From NCBI GenBank assembly GCA_928722015.1, contig CAKMWI010000005.1:36970-100969 (forward strand): a stretch of 64,000 nucleotides of DNA, given 5' to 3'. Below, in pieces: positions 16,454 to 26,274 of this stretch. This DNA comes from Candidatus Gastranaerophilales bacterium (GTDB taxonomy: Bacteria; Cyanobacteriota; Vampirovibrionia; Gastranaerophilales; Gastranaerophilaceae). The notes under the pieces are model-generated. The model ran no database searches, had not been told where the DNA came from, and worked only from the letters and a program-made list of their open reading frames with translations. A program made the position numbers and the translations under genes. Positions within the stretch are counted from its first letter, which is position 1. Each line of letters starts with the position of its first letter.

Positions 16454-19400
16454 CTACTGTTCATCATCTACATTGAAATCAGGAGCACCAAACATACCTT
16501 CAATTTCTTCCAAAATCGCAGAAGGTTTTCTTGCTTGATTTCTTTGAGCCACAGCACGTTTTCTTTCTTCTCTGTCTCGTTCTTCATTAGCATTAATCAA
16601 ATGATGGAAACCTGTACCCGCAGGGATTAAACGACCAATAATAACATTTTCTTTCAATCCTCTTAACAGATCTTTTTTACCATCAACTGCAGCTTCTGTA
16701 AGAATTCTTGTTGTTTCTTGGAATGATGCTGCGGAAATAAAGCTTTCTGTATTCAATGAAGCTTTAGTAATACCTAACAACATATATTCACAAGTTGCAG
16801 GAGCTTTACCGGCTTCTTCAGCAAGTTTATTTTCCTTTTCGAAAGTTTGCATTTCAATTAATTCACCAGGCAACAAGTTAGTATCACCTGCATCAATAAT
16901 TTTAACCTTCTTAGTCATTTGACGTACGATAATCTCAATATGCTTATCGGCAATTTCAACACCTTGAGAACGATATACACGTTGTACTTCATCAACAAGA
17001 TATTGTTGAGCAGCTTCCGGTCCGCATAATCTCATAACATCATGAGGATTCATAGGGCCTGAAGTTAATGCTTGACCTTTTGTAATTTTTTGTCCGTTAG
17101 AAACAATTACATTTGAGTCAATAGCATATTTGATTTCAGTGGAAGAACCATTTTCATCGATTAAGAATAACCTAGGGAAACCATCGTCATCGATTTCAAT
17201 TTTTGCAGTACCATCGTATTCTGCTAAAATTGCACAATCTTTAGGTTTTCTACCTTCTAAAAGTTCTTCAACTTTTGGCAAACCTTGAACGATATCACCT
17301 GTTTTTTCTCTTTCGAATACCAATGTTGCAATCAAATCTCCTCTCAGAACAAGTGATCCTGAGTCAATTTGAAGCATTGTACCAGGGCTAATCAAGTATG
17401 GACGACCATTTCTGATTGAAATTTCGCCTTTATTAACTGCTGTTACAAGACCTGAAACAGGAGAAATTTCACCACTTTCAGCCAAAACTTTATCAGCTTT
17501 AATAAATTCTCCTTTCTTAACAACAGCTTTTCCTTTTATTGAAACTGTTGTTTCAGAACTATCTGAGATTAAAAGAAGTCTTCTTACTTCTTCATCATCA
17601 GATTTGATTGAGGCAACAGCATCATGCATTGCAAGCACTTGAGTCTTGGCAACCGGAGTTCTTGGCTCAATAGTTTCACCATCTTTAACCAATAATTCAG
17701 TTTGAAGAGCTGAATTTGCAGAGCCTTCCATTTCACGACGAACAATTAAGTTTTCCAATACAACAATTCTTAAGTTACCTTTAGAATCAAGTTCTACCAT
17801 ACCTTTAAGATGTGATAAATAACCTTGCATTTGAAGAACTAAACTTGTTCTTGTAATTGTTGCACCATCAACATTCCTTACTCTTGCACCATCTTTGTAT
17901 TGCAATTGAGTTACAGGAATAATATCAATCAACTCATCTGTTGTGTTGAATGCAATTGAAACATCTTTTTGATTAACTTCCAATACCTGAACAGGTCTTA
18001 TCAAAATTTGAACAGGCTGGTTAGCAATAGAATCTTCATCAAGAGATAATGTTGAATCAATTTCTTCATCCAAATCATCAATAGGTAACTCGTCTACTGA
18101 AGAATCCATAATTGTAACAATTGAAGTTTCTTTAGCTTTGATGCCATCAGCAATTAGTGTACCTTTTTTAACAACTTCACCTTCATCAACTTTTAATTCT
18201 GAAATATTTGATAATGTATGAATTTCACCAGGTCTGATTGTAATTTCATGAATAACATCGTTATATTCTTTAAATTCAACAACACCATCGATATGACAGT
18301 ATACATCTTTAACAACCTCAGTACCGGCAGTAACTGTTGTTCCGTTTTCTACCATTTTTAAAGTACTGTCTTTGTTAATCTGATGAATTTCTTCCGGAAT
18401 AAATACAACTTTTCCAGGTTTTGTAATAATTTGATTTTCATCAACTTCAACATCAACATATCTGATTTCACCAGATGAAGTTACAGAACAATCATCATCA
18501 ATAAGTTCGGCAATAATCATACCGTTTTCCACTGTTGTATCAACAGGAGCTTTAACGATATATTTTTCACCTGTACTATCAACTGTCCAAATTTGTTCTT
18601 TTTTAGTTTGTTCAAAAGATGCATTTTCAGGCTGTAAAGATGCAATAACAATTGTTAATTCTTTACCTTGAATAATTTTTTTAATCTTTTTACCATCAAA
18701 TTTAGCTTCTTCAACAACTAAATCATCTCCTACTCTAACTTCACCGCCGTGTTCGCAAATAGTTAAAGTTTCTGCCAACTTTTCACCGGCAGATATTTTT
18801 TGCTGATCTTTAACAAGAACCTTAGAACCACCAGGAAGAGTATATACATCTCCGCCTAAAACCCAAACAACGCCTTGTTTATTTGTTGTTCTAAGTACGT
18901 TACCTTGTCTGTCTCTCTTTTCGTCAGCTTTAAAATCTTCAAATACAACTTCACCGGAGATATCAGTTGTAATATCTTTTGTTGCTTTTTCTGTTAAACG
19001 GCTGCTATCACCTTGAGAAGATGGAGCATGTTCTGCCATTTTATAACCCTTAGCAACTTCCATACCATCAGTGATAAATAAAGTTGCACCTGCAGGAATA
19101 TGATATTTAGTTGTTCTTTTTTCACCTTTAACTTCAATATCAGCTTCATACATAGAGACTTGAACAATATCACCATGGCGAGTTCTCAATTCTCTTGCCT
19201 TGATTTTAGAAACAACAGTACCAGCTTCACGTGCTAAAATTTCTTTTTTAGCTTCTTTAACACCAACAGCACCACCTGTGTGGAAGGTTCTCATTGTCAA
19301 CTGAGTACCAGGTTCACCAATTGATTGAGCTGCAATAATACCAATTGCTTCTCCGATATCAACAAGTTTTTGAGTTGTCATTGCCCAACCATAACATTTT

Positions 19401-20308
19401 TGGCAAACACCATATTCTAAACCGCAAGTTAAACCTGAACGAACTTTAAGTTCATGTAAGTCTAAACTTGAAATTTTCTTAATATCATCACGATCCATTG
19501 TCGTTCCATTAGCAACAAGAACATTACCCTCAGCATCAACGATATCTTGAGCAACAGTTCTTCCTAAAAGTCTATCAATCAATGGAACGATAACAGCATC
19601 ACCATCAGTAATGGATTTCATATTAATATACTTTTCAGTATGGCAATCATCAGCTCTTATTATAACATCTTGAGCAACGTCAACCAAACGTCTTGTTAAG
19701 TAACCTGAGTCAGCAGTTTTCAAAGCTGTATCTACAAGACCTTTACGAGCACCGTATGATGAAATAATATACTCTGTTACAGATAAACCTTCTTTAAAGT
19801 TTGACTTAATAGGTAAGTCAATGATTTGACCCTGCGCATCAGCCATCAAACCTCTCATACCAACTAACTGGGAAACCTGAGATAGGTTACCACGAGCTCC
19901 GGAGAATGCCATCATATAAACCGGATTCAATTTATCAAAGTTTTCTACAACCTGTTCTGTCAATTTTGCTGTTGTTTCAGACCAGGTATCAATAACCTTG
20001 GTGTATCTTTCAACTTCTGTAATTTCACCTTTAAGGTATCTTTTTGTTGATTTTTCAATATCTTCCTCAGCTGATTTTAACAAATCTTTTTTTACTGATG
20101 GAACTGATAAGTCAGCAATTGAAATAGTTGTACCGGAAACTGTAGCATACTTGTAACCTAAACGTTTCAATGAATCTGCCAAACAAGCAGCCTTAGCTCC
20201 GCCATATTCCAAATACATCTGACCTAACAATTTTTTCAATGAACCTTTGTCCATTTGTTTGTTAATGAAATCAGGTGATTTCTTTGCATGTGTATATGTT
20301 CTTTCCAT
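16454..20308 (-). CDS. rpoC2: RNA polymerase subunit beta' C-terminal part (RpoC2)
   Basis: The 1284-residue protein is the C-terminal half of the split cyanobacterial-type beta' subunit. Residues 20-70 match the RpoC2 opening (DKGSLKKLLGQMYLEYG). The second zinc site is Cys222, Cys295, Cys302 and Cys305. The bridge helix/trigger loop is at about 315-346 (AAQSIGEPGTQLTMRTFHTG). The polymerase core resumes at about 1004 with GDIVQGLPKVEELLEGRKPK, so about 650 residues are inserted in the trigger loop: the SI3 insertion of Cyanobacteria, built of beta-rich repeats. GAGGAA is the ribosome binding site. It ends the rpoB-rpoC1-rpoC2 unit, 45 nt after rpoC1. Confidence 0.97.
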   Translation of the reverse strand: MERTYTHAKKSPDFINKQMDKGSLKKLLGQMYLEYGGAKAACLADSLKRLGYKYATVSGTTISIADLSVPSVKKDLLKSAEEDIEKSTKRYLKGEITEVERYTKVIDTWSETTAKLTEQVVENFDKLNPVYMMAFSGARGNLSQVSQLVGMRGLMADAQGQIIDLPIKSNFKEGLSVTEYIISSYGARKGLVDTALKTADSGYLTRRLVDVAQDVIIRADDCHTEKYINMKSITDGDAVIVPLIDRLLGRTVAQDIVDAEGNVLVANGTTMDRDDIKKISSLDLHELKVRSGLTCGLEYGVCQKCYGWAMTTQKLVDIGEAIGIIAAQSIGEPGTQLTMRTFHTGGAVGVKEAKKEILAREAGTVVSKIKARELRTRHGDIVQVSMYEADIEVKGEKRTTKYHIPAGATLFITDGMEVAKGYKMAEHAPSSQGDSSRLTEKATKDITTDISGEVVFEDFKADEKRDRQGNVLRTTNKQGVVWVLGGDVYTLPGGSKVLVKDQQKISAGEKLAETLTICEHGGEVRVGDDLVVEEAKFDGKKIKKIIQGKELTIVIASLQPENASFEQTKKEQIWTVDSTGEKYIVKAPVDTTVENGMIIAELIDDDCSVTSSGEIRYVDVEVDENQIITKPGKVVFIPEEIHQINKDSTLKMVENGTTVTAGTEVVKDVYCHIDGVVEFKEYNDVIHEITIRPGEIHTLSNISELKVDEGEVVKKGTLIADGIKAKETSIVTIMDSSVDELPIDDLDEEIDSTLSLDEDSIANQPVQILIRPVQVLEVNQKDVSIAFNTTDELIDIIPVTQLQYKDGARVRNVDGATITRTSLVLQMQGYLSHLKGMVELDSKGNLRIVVLENLIVRREMEGSANSALQTELLVKDGETIEPRTPVAKTQVLAMHDAVASIKSDDEEVRRLLLISDSSETTVSIKGKAVVKKGEFIKADKVLAESGEISPVSGLVTAVNKGEISIRNGRPYLISPGTMLQIDSGSLVLRGDLIATLVFEREKTGDIVQGLPKVEELLEGRKPKDCAILAEYDGTAKIEIDDDGFPRLFLIDENGSSTEIKYAIDSNVIVSNGQKITKGQALTSGPMNPHDVMRLCGPEAAQQYLVDEVQRVYRSQGVEIADKHIEIIVRQMTKKVKIIDAGDTNLLPGELIEMQTFEKENKLAEEAGKAPATCEYMLLGITKASLNTESFISAASFQETTRILTEAAVDGKKDLLRGLKENVIIGRLIPAGTGFHHLINANEERDREERKRAVAQRNQARKPSAILEEIEGMFGAPDFNVDDEQ

Positions 20309-20353
20309 TCTAATTTTTCCTCAATTAGTTATTTTTACATTATTCTTCAACAC

Positions 20354-22063
20354 TTATACAAGTGCTTTTCTAACTTCTTCGTTAAAGATAATTCTACCCA
20401 CAGTAGTCTCTATTCTTTCACCTTTTTCATCTCTAACAACAATTTTGTCATGAAGTTTAATAACTCCAACTTCCAATGCTGAAATTGCGTCCTGGAAGTT
20501 ATAGAAGTAACCTTTAACTTCCTGATTAGGATCTTTAAGGGTTGTTAAATAATACATACCCAATACCATATCCTGAGAAGGTGTAACAATAGGTTTACCA
20601 TTTGCAGGTGCCAACAAGTTATTAGTTGCCAACATCAACATTCTGGCTTCAGCTTGAGCCTCGATTGATAAAGGAACGTGGACAGCCATTTGGTCCCCGT
20701 CGAAGTCAGCATTAAATGCTGTACAAGCTAACGGATGTAATTGGATAGCACGACCTTCAACAAGTTTAGGTTCAAATGCCTGAATACCTAATCTGTGAAG
20801 GGTAGGAGCACGGTTTAACATAACAGGATGTCCGTCAATAACCTCTTCTAAGATATCCCAAACTACAGGCTCTGAACGTTCAATCTTTTTCTTAGCTGAT
20901 TTGATGTTCTGAACATATCCTCTTTCGATAAGTTTATTCACAACAAACGGTTTGAACAACTCAATTGCCATTTCTTTAGGCAACCCGCACTGATTCAATT
21001 GAAGAGACGGACCTACTACAATAACTGAACGGCCTGAGTAGTCTACACGTTTACCAAGCAAGTTTTGTCTGAAACGACCTTGTTTACCTTCAATGATATT
21101 AGATAAAGATTTCAAAGCTCTGTTATTAGGTCCAACAACAGTTCTACCGCGTCTTCCGTTATCAATCAAGGCATCTACTGCTTCCTGAAGCATTCTTTTT
21201 TCGTTTCTTACAATAATTTCAGGAGCACCCATTTCTAAAAGTCTTTGTAAACGGTTGTTTCTGTTTATTACACGTCTATATAAATCGTTTAAATCAGAAG
21301 TAGCAAATCTACCACCATCTAATTGAACCATTGGTCTCAAATCAGGCGGAGTAACAGGTAAAACATCCATAATCATCCAGGTAGGATTTGTTTCTGATGA
21401 AATTAAAGAATCTAATAATCTCAATCTTTTAATCAATTTAGATTTTTTCTGAACAGAAGTTACATTACCTGCTAATTCTGTTCTAATTTCTTCAGCCAAT
21501 GCTTTAATATCAATTTCTGATAACAATTCTTTAATAGCCTCTGCACCGATACCAACTTTTAAAGTTGAATCTTCATTTTCAGCCATAAAGTCTTCGTATT
21601 CTTCTTCTGTTAATAATTGAAGTTTTTTGAAATCACTATCTCCGCCATCAATTACAACATAGCTGTTGAAATAAATAACTTGTTCTAGATCTTTCAAAGT
21701 CATATCTAAAAGTAAGCCCAAATATGAAGGTATACCTTTTAAGAACCAGATATGTGAAACAGGAGCAGCTAATTTAATATGTCCCATTCTGTGGCGTCTT
21801 ACTTTTGAATCTGTAACTTCAACACCACAACGTTCACATATAATACCTTTATGTCTTACTCTTTTATACTTACCGCAATAGCATTCCCAGTCTTTAGTCG
21901 GTCCAAAAATTCTTTCACAGAACAAGCCGTCTCTTTCAGGTTTTAATGTACGGTAGTTAATTGTTTCCGGTTTAGTAACTTCGCCGTGAGACCATTGAAG
22001 TATTCTTTCCGGAGACGCTATACTTATTCGTATATAATCAAAATAATCAATGCTTGTTGACAT
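20354..22063 (-). CDS. rpoC1: RNA polymerase subunit gamma (RpoC1)
   Basis: The 569-residue protein is the N-terminal half of beta' as a separate polypeptide. The first zinc site is Cys61, Cys63, Cys76 and Cys79. The catalytic magnesium motif NADFDGDQ is at 451-458, and the lid/rudder region with GKRVDYSGRSVIVVGP is intact. The protein ends cleanly at VGRIIFNEEVRKALV, where the cyanobacterial gamma subunit also ends. It is slightly shorter than the roughly 620 residues common in Cyanobacteria. AAAGGAG precedes the ATG. The split is genuine: there is a separate stop, a spacer, and a ribosome binding site for rpoC2. Confidence 0.98.
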   Translation of the reverse strand: MSTSIDYFDYIRISIASPERILQWSHGEVTKPETINYRTLKPERDGLFCERIFGPTKDWECYCGKYKRVRHKGIICERCGVEVTDSKVRRHRMGHIKLAAPVSHIWFLKGIPSYLGLLLDMTLKDLEQVIYFNSYVVIDGGDSDFKKLQLLTEEEYEDFMAENEDSTLKVGIGAEAIKELLSEIDIKALAEEIRTELAGNVTSVQKKSKLIKRLRLLDSLISSETNPTWMIMDVLPVTPPDLRPMVQLDGGRFATSDLNDLYRRVINRNNRLQRLLEMGAPEIIVRNEKRMLQEAVDALIDNGRRGRTVVGPNNRALKSLSNIIEGKQGRFRQNLLGKRVDYSGRSVIVVGPSLQLNQCGLPKEMAIELFKPFVVNKLIERGYVQNIKSAKKKIERSEPVVWDILEEVIDGHPVMLNRAPTLHRLGIQAFEPKLVEGRAIQLHPLACTAFNADFDGDQMAVHVPLSIEAQAEARMLMLATNNLLAPANGKPIVTPSQDMVLGMYYLTTLKDPNQEVKGYFYNFQDAISALEVGVIKLHDKIVVRDEKGERIETTVGRIIFNEEVRKALV

Positions 22064-22171
22064 TTATAATGTTCTCCTTTTTATATTGAGTTTGGCTTTC
22101 AGGTTCGGTACAAATTTATAAAATATAAATTTTTGTCCTTTTGCCTTATTTCCGTATTCACTTAATTTTGT

Positions 22172-22193
22172 ATCGGGGTGATACCACCCCGAT
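22172..22193. other. Intercistronic hairpin between rpoB and rpoC1
   Basis: A perfect 9-bp stem ATCGGGGTG / CACCCCGAT with a 4-nt loop, starting 10 nt after the rpoB stop in the 140-nt spacer. It lacks a following T-run on the minus strand, so RNA processing or stability control is more likely than termination. Confidence 0.6.
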
Positions 22194-22203
22194 TTCAAAA
22201 TTC

Positions 22204-25200
22204 TTATAAATCACCAAAAGTAGTTGGAGTTTCAAAGAAATTGATATTCAATAACTCAGAATCCACATCTGATAAAGTACGTTTTGGAGCGGCTTTTCTC
22301 AAGTCATCCATATCTGTCATCAAATCTACTTCCTGGCCATCTTTTTTCGCTACTGTTATATCTAAACCAATACTTTGCAATTCTCTTACAAGTACCTTAA
22401 ATGATTCAGGAATACCAGGTCTTGGGATGTTATCACCCTTTACGATTGCCTCATACGCTCTATTACGACCGTTGACATCATCTGATTTTATTGTCAACAT
22501 TTCTTGCAGAGTATAAGCAGCACCATAAGCTTCCAGAGCCCAAACTTCCATTTCACCGAATCTCTGACCACCAAATTGAGCTTTTCCACCCAATGGTTGT
22601 TGAGTTACAAGTGAATAAGGACCTGTACTTCTTGCGTGAATCTTATCATCAACAAGGTGAACAAGTTTAAGGAAGTATGTCAAACCAACAGCTACAGGTC
22701 TATCAAACGGTTCACCTGTTCTGCCATCAATAAGCATTACTTTACCGTCTTCGCCAACCCAATCGCATCCTGATTCTTTGATACCTCTTAAAAGTTCTGC
22801 TTTTGTTGCAATTTCAGATTGGTTTTCACCATACATTTCGTCGAATGATGGAGCCTCATAGTAATCACCGGTCAAGTATGAAGCAAGGCCTAACAACAAT
22901 TCATAAGTTTGACCAACGTTCATACGAGAAGGAACGCCCAGAGGGTTCAATACTATATCAACCGGAGTTCCATCAGGCAAGAAAGGCATATCTTCTTTAG
23001 GTAAAATTCTTGATACAATACCTTTGTTTCCATGACGGCCTGAAAGTTTATCACCTACAGAAACCTTACGTTTTTGAGCAATATAAACTCTGATTACTGT
23101 ATTAGCTCCTGGTGGCAATTCATCACCTTTTTCTCTATCAAATACCTTAACGTCAAGAACTCTTCCGCCTTCACCATGAGGTACTCTTAACGAATTATCC
23201 TTTACATCTCTGGCTTTTTCAGCAAAAATTGCTCTTAACAATTTTTCTTCCGGTGGGTGTTCAGATTCACCTTTTGGTGTAACTTTACCAACCAAAATAT
23301 CATCAGCATAAACTCTAGCACCGATTCTTACAATACCACGTTCATCAAGATGTCTTAAAGCATCCTCTGAAACATTCGGAATTTCTCTTGTAATTTCTTC
23401 AGGTCCAAGTTTTGTCTGACGAGCTTCAATTTCTAATTTTTCTATATGAAGTGAAGTAAACACATCATCATGAACACAACGTTCTGATAATAAGATAGCA
23501 TCTTCGAAGTTATAACCTTCCCAAGGCATATAAGCGACTAATATATTTTTACCCAAAGATAATTCACCGCCGCAAGTTGAAGCACCATCTGCTATTACAT
23601 CACCTGCTTTAACCTTGTCTCCTTCGTGTACTATCGGTCTTTGATTGATACAAGTATCTTGGTTTGATCTCACATATTTCATCAATGTATAAATATGAGC
23701 TTTACCTTGTACATCTCTGATTACTATTTCTTCACCAACAACTCTTTCAACTGTACCGTCAACATCAGCAACAATAACCATACCTGAGTCTTTTGCAACG
23801 CGAGATTCAAGACCTGTACCTACTCTTGGTCTTTGAGTAATTAAAAGAGGTACTGCCTGACGTTGCATGTTTGAACCCATCAATGCACGGTTAGCATCAT
23901 CATGCTCAATAAACGGAATCATTGAAGTCGCAACTGAAATAATCTGAATAGGACAAACACCGACAAAGTCGATTTTTGAAGCCTCACACATAATAAATTC
24001 AGAACGATATCTTGCAGGAACAACTTTTTCTACAAATCTTCTGTCTTTAGTTAATTTAACATCAGCAGGAGCACAACGATAATTTTCGTCAGCATCAGCT
24101 GTCATATATACAACTTCATCTGTTACAACACCATCTTTAACAACAAAGAATGGTGATTCTACGAATCCATAGTCATTAACTTTTGCGTGTGTTGCCAAAG
24201 AACCTATCAAACCTGCGTTAGGACCTTCCGGAGTTTCAATAGGACAAATACGTCCGTAGTGAGAAGGGTGAATATCACGAACAGCAAATCCTGCTCTTTC
24301 TCTTTGCAAACCTCCAGGTCCCAATGCTGAAATACGACGTTTATGAGTCAATTCAGCTAGCGGATTAGTTTGGTCCATAAATTGTGATAACTGTGATGAA
24401 CCGAAGAATTCTTTTAATGATGCCACTAAAGGTTTAGTGTTTAACAAATTCAATGGTGTTAAAGTTTCAGAATCTTGAAGAGTCATTCTTTCTTTTACAA
24501 TTCTTTCAATTCTTGACAAACCAACTCTGAATTGGTTTTGCAAAAGTTCACCAACTGAACGGATTCTTCTGTTACCCAAATGGTCAATATCATCCAATTG
24601 ACCTTCATCATAAGTTAAATTGATTAAATACTCAATTGTAGAAACAATATCTTCTACTGTTAATGTTCTTTGATTTTTTGGAATATTTAAATTTAATTTT
24701 TTGTTCAATTTATATCGACCAACACGGCCAATGTCATATTTCTTTTCATCAAAGAATCTTGATTCTAAGATCTGGCGTCCGCCCTGAGGAGATGCAGGAT
24801 CTCCAGGTCTTAATTTTTTATATAATTCAATTAATGCTTCATCTGTAGTTTCTGTCGGATCTTTTTCTAAAGTTTTCTTTAAAAATTCAAAATGAGTGAA
24901 TTTAGATTCCATTTCAGAAACTGTAATACCCATGGCTTTCAACAATGTTGTAGCCAGGATTTTTCTATTCTTATCGATTTTAACGTGAATAACATCGTTA
25001 GAATCGGTTTCAATTTTTAACCATGCACCTCTGTTAGGAATCATTGTTGCATTATACAAACGTTTTCCTGTTGGTGATGGATCACACTTGAAGTAAACAC
25101 CAGGAGAACGAACAATTTGAGATACAATAACTCGTTCAGCACCGTTTACAATGAATGTACCTTTATCTGTCATTGTAGGAATATCACCGATGTAAACTTC

Positions 25201-25524
25201 TTGTTCTTTAATTTCACCGCTATCACGGTTAACAAGTCTTATCATAACGCGTAATTGTTTTGCATAAGTAGCGTCATGTATTCTAGCTTCTTCTACTGTA
25301 TACTTTGCATTATCGAAAGTATAATTTGGCAAGAAGTGTAATTCCAATCTTCCTGTATAATCTTTAATCGGAGAGAATGAAAGCAATTCTTCTTTCAAAC
25401 CTTCTTTTAAAAACCATTCAAAAGATTTTTTTTGCACTTCAATAAGGTCCGGTAAATCATCCAATCGAGTATGTGGGATACCCATTGGCGTTACTCTTTT
25501 TGCATATTTTGTCTCAGACATCAA
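22204..25524 (-). CDS. rpoB: RNA polymerase subunit beta
   Basis: The 1106-residue protein is a full beta subunit of the compact type found in Cyanobacteria (about 1100 residues; the large insertions of proteobacterial beta are absent). Diagnostic blocks include the rifampicin-pocket region (SSQLSQFMDQTNPLAELTHK, then HKRRISALGPGGLQRERAGF) and the catalytic GRHGNKGIVSR segment near the C-terminal third. GAGGTG precedes the ATG. Unlike many bacteria, rplJ-rplL are not directly upstream; instead there is a 750-bp gene-free stretch with a candidate promoter. Confidence 0.98.
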   Translation of the reverse strand: MMSETKYAKRVTPMGIPHTRLDDLPDLIEVQKKSFEWFLKEGLKEELLSFSPIKDYTGRLELHFLPNYTFDNAKYTVEEARIHDATYAKQLRVMIRLVNRDSGEIKEQEVYIGDIPTMTDKGTFIVNGAERVIVSQIVRSPGVYFKCDPSPTGKRLYNATMIPNRGAWLKIETDSNDVIHVKIDKNRKILATTLLKAMGITVSEMESKFTHFEFLKKTLEKDPTETTDEALIELYKKLRPGDPASPQGGRQILESRFFDEKKYDIGRVGRYKLNKKLNLNIPKNQRTLTVEDIVSTIEYLINLTYDEGQLDDIDHLGNRRIRSVGELLQNQFRVGLSRIERIVKERMTLQDSETLTPLNLLNTKPLVASLKEFFGSSQLSQFMDQTNPLAELTHKRRISALGPGGLQRERAGFAVRDIHPSHYGRICPIETPEGPNAGLIGSLATHAKVNDYGFVESPFFVVKDGVVTDEVVYMTADADENYRCAPADVKLTKDRRFVEKVVPARYRSEFIMCEASKIDFVGVCPIQIISVATSMIPFIEHDDANRALMGSNMQRQAVPLLITQRPRVGTGLESRVAKDSGMVIVADVDGTVERVVGEEIVIRDVQGKAHIYTLMKYVRSNQDTCINQRPIVHEGDKVKAGDVIADGASTCGGELSLGKNILVAYMPWEGYNFEDAILLSERCVHDDVFTSLHIEKLEIEARQTKLGPEEITREIPNVSEDALRHLDERGIVRIGARVYADDILVGKVTPKGESEHPPEEKLLRAIFAEKARDVKDNSLRVPHGEGGRVLDVKVFDREKGDELPPGANTVIRVYIAQKRKVSVGDKLSGRHGNKGIVSRILPKEDMPFLPDGTPVDIVLNPLGVPSRMNVGQTYELLLGLASYLTGDYYEAPSFDEMYGENQSEIATKAELLRGIKESGCDWVGEDGKVMLIDGRTGEPFDRPVAVGLTYFLKLVHLVDDKIHARSTGPYSLVTQQPLGGKAQFGGQRFGEMEVWALEAYGAAYTLQEMLTIKSDDVNGRNRAYEAIVKGDNIPRPGIPESFKVLVRELQSIGLDITVAKKDGQEVDLMTDMDDLRKAAPKRTLSDVDSELLNINFFETPTTFGDL

Positions 25525-25807
25525 TTCACCTCATTTAATAATGGTGTACGTACTATAAAACTTTTTATCTTCTAACTTAAGGCTGTAAACCCTCTACCTA
25601 AAATATAAAATTTTGCAGCCATCCTAAACTAGTTTCGGTTCTATTAAAAAATTAAGAAATCAATTTAGAAAACATGCCAAAATTTTCATTGATTTTGATA
25701 GATAAATGCAATTTTTAATGTTCTGTGAAAGTTGGCAAAATCCGTTCATAATCAAATTTTCAGACTTTAGGCACACTTCGCCCAACTTTACTTTTGCATG
25801 TTACTCC

Positions 25808-25835
25808 ATCATATTACATCAATATTAACAGTCAA
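25808..25835 (-). promoter_or_regulatory. Predicted promoter of the rpoB-rpoC1-rpoC2 unit
   Basis: On the minus strand, -35 TTGACT (25830-25835), 16 bp, and -10 TATGAT (25808-25813). It implies an untranslated leader of about 275 nt before rpoB, long enough for attenuation or autoregulation. Confidence 0.45.
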
Positions 25836-25982
25836 GTTAATAAGGCATGATTTTTGGAATAATTTTTCATTTTTCTTAATAAAAATTTACAAATATAAAT
25901 ATACAAAGCTGAATACTTTGCTATTAAAGGGTTTCACCGTCAAGCCATCCTAAAGAACTATTCTGAACATTGTATAAATAAA

Positions 25983-26008
25983 GGCTTTTGGCGATATCGC
26001 CAAAAGCC
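25983..26008. terminator. Perfect 26-bp palindrome, possible minus-strand terminator
   Basis: The arms GGCTTTTGGCGAT are perfect complements. On the minus strand the stem is followed by TTTATTTATAC, as in a terminator, but no clear gene lies upstream of it on that strand. Confidence 0.45.
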
Positions 26009-26262
26009 CAGTATAGTCAAATATACAAACAATTTTATATATTTAAAGTAAAAACTATTTTATTAAATTTTTAGCCTGTCTTTGAACAACTTTTCGTGAG
26101 GTATCAATATATTTTTAGATACTACTTCTGAAGAAATTTTTTTCACATAACCAACAATTAAATCTTGAATATGCCAATAATTATGCAAATTACAAAATAA
26201 AAATTGACCAAAAGTTTACATTTATATTTTTGTTACAAACTCACCACCACAAAAAACATTGA

Positions 26263-26268
26263 TATAAT
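26263..26268 (+). promoter_or_regulatory. -10 box TATAAT 6 nt before pgeF
   Basis: Consensus TATAAT in the extended context TTGATATAAT, ending 6 nt before the ATG at 26275. No Shine-Dalgarno and no clear -35. Confidence 0.5.
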
Positions 26269-26274
26269 ATTATT

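Larger units (their letters stand above)
25525..26274. other. Gene-free 750-bp region between rpoB and pgeF
   Basis: No convincing gene is seen. It holds the predicted rpoB promoter (25808-25835), a leader of about 275 nt, a repeated GCCATCCTAAA motif (25617-25627 and 25945-25955), a perfect 26-bp palindrome (25983-26008), and a minus-strand frame without an ATG (26063-26216). The repeated motif and palindrome suggest RNA structure or regulator binding, but nothing is recognised. Confidence 0.5.

Noticed and set aside
26063..26216. Minus-strand open frame with protein-like sequence and a downstream palindrome
   Set aside because: It has no ATG, no ribosome binding site and only about 50 codons; AT-rich DNA gives such frames by chance. 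It could be a gene remnant but cannot be supported.
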